From Aliiroseovarius marinus (GTDB lineage Bacteria; Pseudomonadota; Alphaproteobacteria; Rhodobacterales; Rhodobacteraceae): a stretch of DNA of 64,000 bases. A program made the position numbers and the translations under genes. The notes beneath the pieces are model-generated. The model had not been told where the DNA came from. It saw only the letters and a list, made by a program, of their open reading frames with translations, and did not search any database. Shown here piece after piece: positions 26,122 through 34,129 of this stretch. The stretch covers positions 1 through 64,000 of the forward strand of contig NZ_ML178716.1 in assembly GCF_004360145.1 (NCBI RefSeq). The letters run 5' to 3'. Within the stretch, counting starts at the first letter, position 1. Every line of letters starts with the position of its first letter.

Positions 26122-27585
26122 TTACGCAATCGCCAAACGTGCGGGCACGTCATTGGCGGTGTCATGTTCAAGGTGGAAGCGGCGCAGCAGGTTGCCTGCC
26201 ACAAGCAGCCGGTATTCTGCCGACGCGCGCCAATCCGTGAGGGGTGTGAAGTCTTGCGCCAGCGCCTTGGCCGCCGTGTCGAACACCTCTGCGCTCCATG
26301 GCTGGCCTACCAGCACAGCCTCGGCGGCGACCGCACGTTTCGGCGTGGCAGCCATCCCGCCAAACGCAATGCGGGCGTCCGTGATGATGCCATCCTCGAC
26401 CGACACGCTTAGCCCTGCGGCAACGGAAGAGATATCCTCGTCCCGACGCTTCGAAATCTTATAGGCTGCATCAATCTGCGTCGCCGTGGCACGGGGGATG
26501 CGGATGCTGGCGACAAACTCACCCTCGTTGCGGTCCTGTTTGCCGTAGTCGATGAAGAAGTCCTCGAGCGGCAGAACGCGCGTGCCCTTGGTGCTTTGCA
26601 GCGTCACTTCGGCGCCCAGAGCGATCAGAACTGGCGGGGTGTCCCCGATGGGCGAGCCATTTGCGATATTGCCCCCAATTGTCCCCATATTGCGCACTTG
26701 CCAGCCGGCAATGCGGTCCCAGTATTCCCCGAGATGGGGGAAGGCCTGACGGATCGCAGATTGGCTTTCGCTATAGGTCACACCAGCGCCAATCGTCAGC
26801 GCGTCGTCGGTGATCTCGATGGATTTCAACTCGGCCAGATGGGTGATGAACACGACCGGAGAGATCGGGCGCATGAACTTTGTCACCCACAGGCCCACAT
26901 CGGTGGATCCAGCGACGATGGTCGCCTTGGGGTTATCAGCCAGAACCTCGGCGAAGTCGGCGACATCAAGCGGCAAGATCGCACGATCATCTTCTGGGCC
27001 AGTCTCAATGCGCGCAGTCTGCGCAAGTTCGCTCAGCTTCGCGGTCACCATCGCGCGCTCGGTGTTCAGATGATCATGTGCCGGGGTGCCATACTGGTTC
27101 ACGGCCAGCGCCGCCTTCACGATGGGCTCATACCCGGTGCATCGGCACAGGTTTCCCTGAATGGCCGTTTCGACCTCATGGGCCGTCGGCTGCGGGGTCT
27201 CCATCCACAGGGCGTAAAGCGACATGACGAAGCCCGGGGTACAGAAACCACATTGACTGCCGTGGAAGTCAACCATCGCTTGCTGCACCGGATGCAGCCG
27301 CCCCTTGGGGCCAGCGAGATGTTCGATCGTGACGATGTGGCAACCATTCAAAGACGCCAGAAAACGGATGCAGGCATTCACCGTTTCATAGTGCAGCACA
27401 CCGTTTTGGAGCCGCCCGACCATGACCGTACAAGCTCCGCAATCACCTTCAGCACACCCTTCCTTGGTGCCGGTCAGACGTTCCTCAAGCCGCAGATAGT
27501 CCAGAAGCGTCAGCGTGGCATTCACGCTTGATACGGTCTTTTCCTGTCCGTTCAGAAGAAAGCGAATGGTGCTTTGATACGTCAT
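26122..27585 (-). CDS. xdhA: Xanthine dehydrogenase, 2Fe-2S/FAD subunit
   Basis: A 487-residue small subunit. Two iron-sulfur clusters are bound by the N-terminal half: the plant-ferredoxin type CAEGDCGACTV and the four-helix type CGFCTPGFVMSLYAL with NLCRCTGYEP. The FAD domain follows from about residue 195 (ATIVAGSTDVGLWV). The start at 27585 has GGGAGG upstream. This is the first gene of the xdhABC-permease-guaD unit and is divergent from a LysR gene across a palindrome. Confidence 0.95.
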   Translation of the reverse strand: MTYQSTIRFLLNGQEKTVSSVNATLTLLDYLRLEERLTGTKEGCAEGDCGACTVMVGRLQNGVLHYETVNACIRFLASLNGCHIVTIEHLAGPKGRLHPVQQAMVDFHGSQCGFCTPGFVMSLYALWMETPQPTAHEVETAIQGNLCRCTGYEPIVKAALAVNQYGTPAHDHLNTERAMVTAKLSELAQTARIETGPEDDRAILPLDVADFAEVLADNPKATIVAGSTDVGLWVTKFMRPISPVVFITHLAELKSIEITDDALTIGAGVTYSESQSAIRQAFPHLGEYWDRIAGWQVRNMGTIGGNIANGSPIGDTPPVLIALGAEVTLQSTKGTRVLPLEDFFIDYGKQDRNEGEFVASIRIPRATATQIDAAYKISKRRDEDISSVAAGLSVSVEDGIITDARIAFGGMAATPKRAVAAEAVLVGQPWSAEVFDTAAKALAQDFTPLTDWRASAEYRLLVAGNLLRRFHLEHDTANDVPARLAIA

Positions 27586-27677
27586 AAGGCCTCCCAAAAC
27601 CTGTCCCGCGCGGGCGGGTATGAAGGTGAGACTACGGCGAATGACTGCACGGAAAAATGATAGGTTTTGGGAAATAC

Positions 27678-27696
27678 TTTCAACAGATCGTTGAAA
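27678..27696. promoter_or_regulatory. LysR-type palindrome between xdhA and LysR gene
   Basis: TTTCAAC and GTTGAAA form a perfect 7-bp inverted repeat around AGATC. It lies between the divergent xdhA and LysR start codons and contains a T-N11-A core. This is a strong candidate for the recognition site of the regulator encoded at 27754. Confidence 0.7.
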
Positions 27697-27753
27697 ATGG
27701 CTATACTGGGCGCCAGCGGCACTATGGTGCCTTGAGAAAAGTTAGGAACCCCA

Positions 27754-28674
27754 ATGGCCTATATGGAAAGCCTGCGAGTCTTCTGCCGCGTGGTCGAGCT
27801 GGGCAGCATTACCTCGGGCGGGCGCGACCTGCGTTTGACGCCAGCCGTGGCCAGCAAACGGATCAAGGAACTTGAGAAACATCTGGGGGTTCGACTGTTC
27901 AATCGGACGACTCGGTCGCTGACCCCGACTGAGGTCGGCCAGCAGTTCTATTCCGAAGCCCTGCGCATTCTGGAGACGGTGGACGAGGCCGAAAGCGTTG
28001 TGGCGCGCTTTTCGGACGCACCGCGCGGCACGGTGCGGGTGACCGCGCCCATGGCGGCAGGGCGCCGGATCATTGCCCCATTGGTGCCCGAGTTTGTGGA
28101 TCGAAATCCGAATATTGACGTGCGGATGCGGATGTCGGATCGCAAGGTCGATATTCTTGCAGACGGTCTGGACGTGGCATTCTTCGTTGGCACGCCGCAT
28201 GACAGCAGTCTGAAACTGCGCAAAATCGCCGACTGCACGCGTGTGCTCTGTGCGACCCCCGGATATCTGGAACAAGCGGGCACGCCGCAGCATCCCGATG
28301 ACCTGCTACAGGGTCACAACTGCCTGTTGCTGCGCTATCCCCGGTCACCCGAGTATTTCTGGACACTTAACACTGAGGCTGGGTATCGCAAGTTCGAGGT
28401 GTCCGGAAAATATGACGCGGATGACAGCGATGTGCTGCTGAACTGGGCGCTGGACGGGCGCGGAATCGTGAACAAGCCGCTCTTTGAAGTGGCCGAGCAT
28501 CTACAATCGGGTCGATTGGTAGAGATCTTGCCCAATGCCCGCCCCATGCCGTCCATGTTCGGGTGCCTGTACCCCCACAAGAAACTGCAAGATCCGAAGA
28601 TCCGCCTGCTTGTCGATTTTGTAGCGCGCCGTGGATTGGAACTGCTGAAGGCAAACACCGCGCGCACAACGTAA
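27754..28674 (+). CDS. LysR-family regulator of the purine cluster (paralogue 2)
   Basis: A 306-residue LysR regulator with helix-turn-helix LTPAVASKRIKELEKHLG and a sensor domain. It closely resembles the regulator at 14963 along its whole length, apart from the sensor loops, and probably arose by duplication. It is divergent from xdhA and likely controls the xdh operon in response to a purine or intermediate. Its stop faces bhcD across a terminator. Confidence 0.88.
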   Translation: MAYMESLRVFCRVVELGSITSGGRDLRLTPAVASKRIKELEKHLGVRLFNRTTRSLTPTEVGQQFYSEALRILETVDEAESVVARFSDAPRGTVRVTAPMAAGRRIIAPLVPEFVDRNPNIDVRMRMSDRKVDILADGLDVAFFVGTPHDSSLKLRKIADCTRVLCATPGYLEQAGTPQHPDDLLQGHNCLLLRYPRSPEYFWTLNTEAGYRKFEVSGKYDADDSDVLLNWALDGRGIVNKPLFEVAEHLQSGRLVEILPNARPMPSMFGCLYPHKKLQDPKIRLLVDFVARRGLELLKANTARTT

Positions 28675-28676
28675 AA

Positions 28677-28709
28677 CGCCCGCCACGGGGAACCGGGCGG
28701 GCGCTGTTT
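28677..28709. terminator. Terminator between convergent LysR and bhcD
   Basis: CGCCCGCC and GGCGGGCG form an 8-bp GC-rich stem at 28677-28703, followed by TGTTTT on the plus strand. It lies just after the LysR stop and just before the bhcD stop, so it could serve both directions. Confidence 0.75.
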
Positions 28710-28725
28710 TGTGATGTGCGTCTGA

Positions 28726-29691
28726 TCAGAAATCGACTTCGATGGCGATACCTTTTTCGATGGCAAGCTCCACGACCGACGCCGCTACGGCAAGGTCCTG
28801 CAGCCCAACGCCTGTGCCATCAAACAGCGTGATCTGATCGTCCGAGCTCCGCCCCGGGTTCGTCCCGTTGATCACCGCGCCGATCTGCGCCACGTCGCTT
28901 TCCAGGATCAGTCCTTGCCCCACGGCGTGCTGAGCCTCGCCAATCGAAATGGACTGCGCCACCTCATCGGTGAAGACGTCGGCCTTGACCAGAAGCTGCG
29001 GATCAACCTCTTGCTTGCCCTTCGTGTCGGTCCCCATGCAGGCAATATGCGTGCCGGGGCTGACTTGGCCTGCCCCAAGGATGGCGTCGAAGGAAGACGT
29101 GATCGAGATGATCACATCAGCCTCGGTCATGCCATCCAGCTCGACCGCCTCGAAGGGCAAGCCAGCCTCACTGGCAACCTTTTCGAGGTTCGGCAGCATC
29201 TCAGGATGCAGGTTCCAGCCAATCACCTTTTCAAACGAGCGCTGCTCAAGCGCGGCGCGCAGCTGGAACGTCGCCTGATGACCCGCGCCGATCATGCCAA
29301 TCACCTTCGCATCGTCTCGCGCAAGGTGTTTGATCGACACCGAAGACGCGGCAGCGGTACGTAGGGCGGTCAACAGGTTCCCCCCCACCATCGCCTTGGC
29401 CTTGCCGGTGTCCGGGTCAAACAGAAACACGGTGGATTGGTGATTGATCAGCCCGCGCTTTTCCAGATTGTGGGGCCAGTAACCGCCCGCCTTTAGCCCC
29501 AAAGTCAGCCCGGCCTGATCGAACCCGCCCTTAAAGCCGTAAAGCGCATCCTCATGGCCAATCGCCTCGCGGATCACCGGGAAATTATAGGCGTCGCCCG
29601 ACGCCATCGCCGCGAAAACTTGCTCCACCGCGCTAAAGGCGGCCTCGCGGGTCATCAGGCCCGCAATCTCGCGTTCTGGAACGATATACAT
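28726..29691 (-). CDS. bhcD: Iminosuccinate reductase of the beta-hydroxyaspartate cycle
   Basis: A 321-residue member of the ornithine cyclodeaminase/mu-crystallin fold with the NAD(P)-binding glycine motif GMIGAGHQATFQ. By sequence alone it would be called ornithine cyclodeaminase. As the last gene of a bhcABCD operon it is best read as BhcD, which reduces iminosuccinate to L-aspartate and so regenerates the amino donor of the cycle. The start at 29691 has AAAGGAC upstream. A hairpin separates it from bhcC. Confidence 0.88.
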   Translation of the reverse strand: MYIVPEREIAGLMTREAAFSAVEQVFAAMASGDAYNFPVIREAIGHEDALYGFKGGFDQAGLTLGLKAGGYWPHNLEKRGLINHQSTVFLFDPDTGKAKAMVGGNLLTALRTAAASSVSIKHLARDDAKVIGMIGAGHQATFQLRAALEQRSFEKVIGWNLHPEMLPNLEKVASEAGLPFEAVELDGMTEADVIISITSSFDAILGAGQVSPGTHIACMGTDTKGKQEVDPQLLVKADVFTDEVAQSISIGEAQHAVGQGLILESDVAQIGAVINGTNPGRSSDDQITLFDGTGVGLQDLAVAASVVELAIEKGIAIEVDF

Positions 29692-29705
29692 GTCTGTGTC
29701 CTTTG

Positions 29706-29735
29706 AAAAAGCGGGTGGAGCGTGACGCTCCACCC
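29706..29735 (-). terminator. Strong hairpin with U-run between bhcC and bhcD
   Basis: On the minus strand GGGTGGAGCG and CGCTCCACCC form a perfect 10-bp stem with a 3-base loop (29713-29735), followed by GCTTTTT. It has the form of a Rho-independent terminator but lies inside the operon, 46 bp after the bhcC stop and immediately before the bhcD ribosome site. It may be an attenuator or processing site that lowers bhcD expression. Confidence 0.75.
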
Positions 29736-29781
29736 AGTTCAGGAGGGTTAGGCCCGTCGCCGGACCAACCTCAGAGGTTCC

Positions 29782-30945
29782 TTAAAACGCCTTACCGCGC
29801 GCCGAGACCGGCCAGAGGGTTTCGACCTTGCCGTTCCGCACGCCGACATACCAATCATGGACGTTGGCGGTTGGGTCGCAGTGGCCAGGCACAAGGCGCA
29901 GTTTGTCGTTCACTTTCAGAGCACCGTCCGGATCAGACACCACGCCATGTTCATCCGAGCATTTGATGTATTCGACATCATCACGCCCAAAGACCACGGG
30001 CAGACCGCTATCGATCGACTGCGCCTTCAGGCCCGCATCTACGATGGCCTTGTCGGCCTTGGTGTGGCTCATCACCGAGGTCAGGATGAAGAACGCGTTC
30101 TCCCATTCACCTTGGTCGATCCGGTTACCATCCTTGTCCAGAATGCGCCCGTAATCCGCATCCATGAACGCGTAGGACCCGCACTGCAGCTCGTTATACA
30201 CGCCCGAGTTCGACTCGAAATAATAGGAGCCCGTGCCCCCGCCCGAGACCAGCTCGCAGTCGATACCTTCCGCCTTCAGGCCGTCCACCGCGGCTTTCAC
30301 CAGGCCGATGGCGATATCCAACTTCTCTTTGCGCGCCTCATAGGTATCGAGGTGCTGCATCGCGCCCTGATAGGCCTGAATACCGGTGAACTTCAGGTTG
30401 TCGGCGGCGTTAATCGCCTTAGCAATCTCGATCACATCCGCGGTCGAATTCACACCGCAGCGACCAGCGCCACAGTCGATCTCGATGAAGGTTTCAAGTT
30501 CGGTGCCGTGCTTCTGCGCGGCCACCGAAAGGTCGGCCACATTGTCCAGATCATCGACACAGACGATGATCCGGCTGCCCAGCTTCGGCAGCTGCGCGAG
30601 ACGGTCGATCTTCAGCGGATCGCGCACTTGGTTCGACACAAGAACGTCTTTGATCCCGCCGCGCACGAACACCTCGGCTTCAGAGACTTTCTGACAGCAG
30701 ACGCCAACTGCGCCGCCCAGTTTTTCCTGCAGCTTGGCCACATCCACGGACTTGTGCATCTTGCCATGCACCCGGTGGCGCATCCCATGCGCCTTGGCAT
30801 AGTCGCCCATCTTCTTGATGTTGCGCTCCAGGGCGTCCAGATCCAGCACAAGCGCCGGGGTCTGGATGTCAGCCTCGTCTATGCCCGGCAAGGCCGGAAC
30901 GTCAAAGCCAACGATAAGGTTATCGAAATTGGTCACTGCGTTCAT
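29782..30945 (-). CDS. bhcC: erythro-beta-hydroxyaspartate aldolase
   Basis: A 387-residue fold-type III PLP enzyme of the D-threonine aldolase family. The segment HRVHGKMHKSVDVAKLQ contains the PLP lysine region, and the C-terminal LVPGHCDPTANVHDWYVG holds the histidine/aspartate metal site. As BhcC it condenses glyoxylate and glycine into beta-hydroxyaspartate. The ATG at 30945 is favoured over 30951 because it leaves seven bases after GAAGGAG. It follows bhcB by 12 bp. Confidence 0.9.
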   Translation of the reverse strand: MNAVTNFDNLIVGFDVPALPGIDEADIQTPALVLDLDALERNIKKMGDYAKAHGMRHRVHGKMHKSVDVAKLQEKLGGAVGVCCQKVSEAEVFVRGGIKDVLVSNQVRDPLKIDRLAQLPKLGSRIIVCVDDLDNVADLSVAAQKHGTELETFIEIDCGAGRCGVNSTADVIEIAKAINAADNLKFTGIQAYQGAMQHLDTYEARKEKLDIAIGLVKAAVDGLKAEGIDCELVSGGGTGSYYFESNSGVYNELQCGSYAFMDADYGRILDKDGNRIDQGEWENAFFILTSVMSHTKADKAIVDAGLKAQSIDSGLPVVFGRDDVEYIKCSDEHGVVSDPDGALKVNDKLRLVPGHCDPTANVHDWYVGVRNGKVETLWPVSARGKAF

Positions 30946-30957
30946 TGTCATTCTCCT

Positions 30958-31923
30958 TCACAGAGTCCACGGCAGGCGGTCGAGATCGACATTGCCGCCG
31001 GTGATAATCAGGCCCACGCGCTTGCCTTTGAACGCGTCGGGATTCTTCAAGATGGTGGCGAGCGGTACGGCACTGGACGGCTCCATAACCACGCGCAGGT
31101 GCTTCCAAATCAGCTTCATCGCGTCGATGATCTCCGGGTCTGACGCAGTGTAGATTTCGCTCACATGGTTCGACACGAAGTGCCAGGTCAGGTCCTTCAG
31201 CGGCACCAGCAACCCATCCGCGATGGTTTTGGGTGCGTCATCCGCGATGATGTAGCCTGCCTTGAAGCTGCGATAGGCGTCATCCGCCTGCTCAGGCTCG
31301 GCTGCGATCACTTGCGTCTCTGGGGCCAGCGTCGACAGCGTCAGGCAGGTGCCCGAGATCATGCCGCCGCCCCCGATGGGCGCAACGACTGCATCCAGAC
31401 CGTCGGTCTGCTCGATAAACTCGCGCGCGCAAGTGCCCTGCCCCGCGATCACCCGGTGGTCGTTATAGGGATGCACGAAATCCCCACCAGTTTCGGCCTG
31501 CACACGCGCAAAGGTTTCTTCGCGCGACGAGGTCGACGGCTCACATTCCGTGATCTTGCCCCCGTATCGACGCACCGTGTCTTTCTTGGCCTGCGGCGCG
31601 GTGCGCGGCATGACCACGTTGCAGGGAATGCCCCGCTTCATCGCGGCGTAAGACAGGCACGAGGCATGGTTGCCTGACGAATGGGTGGCGACACCCTTGG
31701 CCGCCTGTTCCTCGTCCAGCCCAAACACCGCGTTCGAGGCACCACGGACTTTAAACGCCCCCGGTTCTTGAAAGTTCTCGCATTTGAAGAACAGCTCGGC
31801 CCCGGTCAGTTCGTTCAGGTAATCCGAGGTCCGAACCGGCGTGCGGCGGATATAGGGCTGGATGCGCGCATGCGCCTCCAGCATGTCGTCAAAGGTCGGG
31901 ATATACATCGGCGCATCCTTCAT
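30958..31923 (-). CDS. bhcB: beta-hydroxyaspartate dehydratase
   Basis: A 321-residue fold-type II PLP enzyme resembling threonine dehydratase and serine racemase. The PLP lysine is in GAFKVRGASNA, the substrate loop is SSGNHA and the phosphate-binding loop is GGGGM. As BhcB it removes water and gives iminosuccinate for BhcD. The ATG at 31923 overlaps the bhcA stop by four bases (ATGA). An ATG five codons later is possible. Confidence 0.9.
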   Translation of the reverse strand: MKDAPMYIPTFDDMLEAHARIQPYIRRTPVRTSDYLNELTGAELFFKCENFQEPGAFKVRGASNAVFGLDEEQAAKGVATHSSGNHASCLSYAAMKRGIPCNVVMPRTAPQAKKDTVRRYGGKITECEPSTSSREETFARVQAETGGDFVHPYNDHRVIAGQGTCAREFIEQTDGLDAVVAPIGGGGMISGTCLTLSTLAPETQVIAAEPEQADDAYRSFKAGYIIADDAPKTIADGLLVPLKDLTWHFVSNHVSEIYTASDPEIIDAMKLIWKHLRVVMEPSSAVPLATILKNPDAFKGKRVGLIITGGNVDLDRLPWTL

Positions 31924-33113
31924 TCCGCAGCCTCTTGCTGGCTCATGGCGGCACTTCCGCGATAATATTCCTGCGCGGTCGCAACCCCGAGACCCAGCGT
32001 GATGTCCAAGCCAAGGTCGACCATGCACATCTCGGCCGTCGCGATGCCTGACAGGGCCATAACGTCGGTCATGCTGCCCAGATGGCCGATGCGGAATACT
32101 TTGCCGGCGACCTCGCCCAGCCCGACCCCAAAGGCGACGCCGTATTTTTCGGCCGCCAAGGTGACGATGTCCGTGGCATTGAAATGTGCAGGCGTGCGAA
32201 TGGCGCTGACCGTGTCCGAGTACACGTCAGGCGACGCCGCACACAGCTCCAACCCCCACGCGCCCACGGCGGCGCGTACACCTTCTGCAATGCGGTTGTG
32301 CCGGGCAAAGACATTCTCCAACCCTTCGTCCAAAAGCATTTTGCATGCTTCGTTCAGGCCGTTCATCAGCCCAACTGCGGGCGTGTAGGGATAGGCGTTA
32401 TTGGCATAGCCCTTCGCCATGTCGTGCACGTCAAAGAAGGTGCGCGGCAGCGTGCCGGTCTTGGTCGCCTCCATCGCCTTGGGGCTGAACCCCACGATGG
32501 CCAGACCGGCGGGCAGCATGAAGCCCTTCTGCGACCCGGTCACAGCCACATCAACGCCCCATTCGTCAAAACGGAAATCCATCGACGCGATCGAGCTTAC
32601 GCCATCGACGAACAGCAGCGCCGGGTGGCCTGCGGCGTCCAGTGCGCGGCGCACCGCGGCAATGTCAGACTTCACGCCGGTGGCGGTTTCGTTATGCGTC
32701 GCCAGAACCGCTTTGATCTCGTGACCTTTGTCGGCGGTCAGGATATCCTCATAGCGATCTGCGGGAATACCTTCACCCCACGGGGTTTCCACAATGGTGA
32801 CCTCCAGCCCGTGACGCTGACACATGTCGATCCAGCGATGCGAGAACATGCCGTTGCGCGCCGCAAGGATCTTGTCACCCGCGGACAGCGTGTTGGTCAG
32901 GGCCGTTTCCCAACCGCCCGTGCCGCTGGAGGGGAAAATGAAGACCTCGGCCGATTGGCTTTTCAAGATCTTCTTAACACCTGCGCGCGCCGGATGCAGG
33001 ATTTGACCGAACAGCGGCGAACGATGGTCGATCGTCGGCATGTCGGACGCCTTGCGCAGGCTTTCGGGGATGTTGGTCGGGCCCGGAATGAAAACGGGGT
33101 TCTGAAAACTCAT
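31920..33113 (-). CDS. bhcA: L-aspartate:glyoxylate aminotransferase
   Basis: A 397-residue class V aminotransferase with the PLP lysine in TGSQKGFMLPAG and the serine-glyoxylate aminotransferase-like N-terminus PGPTNIPESLRKA. As BhcA it transfers the amino group of aspartate to glyoxylate, producing glycine and oxaloacetate. This is the net output of the cycle. AAGGAGAA precedes the start at 33113. It is the first gene of the operon, divergent from bhcR. Serine-glyoxylate aminotransferase is the alternative call, but the operon order decides against it. Confidence 0.9.
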   Translation of the reverse strand: MSFQNPVFIPGPTNIPESLRKASDMPTIDHRSPLFGQILHPARAGVKKILKSQSAEVFIFPSSGTGGWETALTNTLSAGDKILAARNGMFSHRWIDMCQRHGLEVTIVETPWGEGIPADRYEDILTADKGHEIKAVLATHNETATGVKSDIAAVRRALDAAGHPALLFVDGVSSIASMDFRFDEWGVDVAVTGSQKGFMLPAGLAIVGFSPKAMEATKTGTLPRTFFDVHDMAKGYANNAYPYTPAVGLMNGLNEACKMLLDEGLENVFARHNRIAEGVRAAVGAWGLELCAASPDVYSDTVSAIRTPAHFNATDIVTLAAEKYGVAFGVGLGEVAGKVFRIGHLGSMTDVMALSGIATAEMCMVDLGLDITLGLGVATAQEYYRGSAAMSQQEAAE

Positions 33114-33173
33114 GGGGTTCTCCTTCGTCATTGAAGCCACAATATCGGGCGTCCATTTCGAGGGATATTTTTT

Positions 33174-33188
33174 TGAAATCGTTTTTCA
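33174..33188. promoter_or_regulatory. Palindrome upstream of bhcA
   Basis: TGAAA and TTTCA flank a 5-base centre in the AT-rich bhcA/bhcR gap, 61 bp before the bhcA start. It resembles the half-sites of the palindrome at 33245. A role as a second BhcR site is inference. Confidence 0.45.
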
Positions 33189-33228
33189 TTTTCTCAACAG
33201 GGCGATATTTATATTATTTTTCAATCCA

Positions 33229-33261
33229 TTGACTTTTTCATATTGTGAATTTATTTTTCAC
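33229..33261 (+). promoter_or_regulatory. bhcR promoter with overlapping operator
   Basis: A -35 box TTGACT (33229-33234) and a -10 box TATTTT (33252-33257) are separated by 17 bp. The inverted repeat GTGAA-N7-TTCAC (33245-33261) covers the -10 box. A regulator bound there would block the promoter, as expected for an autorepressing IclR protein. The bhcR start is 24 bp downstream of the -10 box. Confidence 0.65.
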
Positions 33262-33280
33262 TTAAAATGCGAGGGTTTTT

Positions 33281-34126
33281 ATGGAATCTCAAAAAGACGG
33301 CATTTCGCCCACCCGTAAGGCCCGCGGACGCCCCCGTGACTGGCATGACAAAACCGCTCAGAACACGATCAAATCGCTTGATCGCGCGATGGAGGTGTTT
33401 GAACATCTCAGCGAAGCGCAGGGCAAACCCCTGTCCGTGATTGCCGAGGAAATGGGGCAGTCGCCCGCGACCGTCTATCGGGTTCTGGTAACGCTTGAGA
33501 CGCGCGGGCTTGTGGAGTTCGACACTGTCGAACAGGTCTGGTTCATCGGCGCCCGCGCCTTTGTCATCGGCGCGCGTTTTCTACGGCGCACCAGCCTTGT
33601 CGACCGGGCCCGTCCCATTCTGCGCAAGCTGATGGAAGCCACCGGCGAAACAGCGAACCTGGGCATCGAGAAAGAAGGGTCCGTCCTGTTTCTAAGCCAA
33701 GTCGAGACTCACGCCAACATCCGAGCTTTCTTCCCCCCTGGGTCTTTGTCGCCAATGCACTCGTCGGGAATTGGCAAGGCGGTGTTGGCCTATATGGATG
33801 AGGACAGGTTGAACCGGGTACTCGATGCCGCAACTTTCGAGACCTTCACCGAGCACACGATCACGACAGCAGAAGAACTTCGTGCGGACCTAGATCAGAT
33901 CCGCACGCGTGGATACTCCATCGACAATGAGGAGAAAAACGCCGGGATGCGGTGCATCGCGGCGCCTGTGTTTGACATGAACGGCGAGGTCGTCGCTGGT
34001 ATTTCGGTGTCCGGCCCCACCAGCCGCGTTGGTCAAGACCAAACCGAGCGCTTAAGTCGCGCCGTCATAGACGCATCACTCCGCCTGACCGAAGCCATCG
34101 GTGGGATCGCACCCCAGACGCTCTGA
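33281..34126 (+). CDS. bhcR: IclR-family regulator of the beta-hydroxyaspartate cycle
   Basis: A 281-residue IclR regulator: winged helix at about 28-90 (SVIAEEMGQSPATVYRVLVTLETRG, described in part) and an effector-binding domain at about 100-275 with SPMHSSGIGKAVLAYM. BhcR homologues sense glyoxylate and control bhcABCD. The gene sits in the expected place, divergent from bhcA across a 167-bp AT-rich region with palindromes. Confidence 0.9.
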   Translation: MESQKDGISPTRKARGRPRDWHDKTAQNTIKSLDRAMEVFEHLSEAQGKPLSVIAEEMGQSPATVYRVLVTLETRGLVEFDTVEQVWFIGARAFVIGARFLRRTSLVDRARPILRKLMEATGETANLGIEKEGSVLFLSQVETHANIRAFFPPGSLSPMHSSGIGKAVLAYMDEDRLNRVLDAATFETFTEHTITTAEELRADLDQIRTRGYSIDNEEKNAGMRCIAAPVFDMNGEVVAGISVSGPTSRVGQDQTERLSRAVIDASLRLTEAIGGIAPQTL

Positions 34127-34129
34127 CGC

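Noticed and set aside
28726-29691. Ornithine cyclodeaminase call
   Set aside because: The fold is shared, but the bhcABCD gene order makes iminosuccinate reductase the better call.
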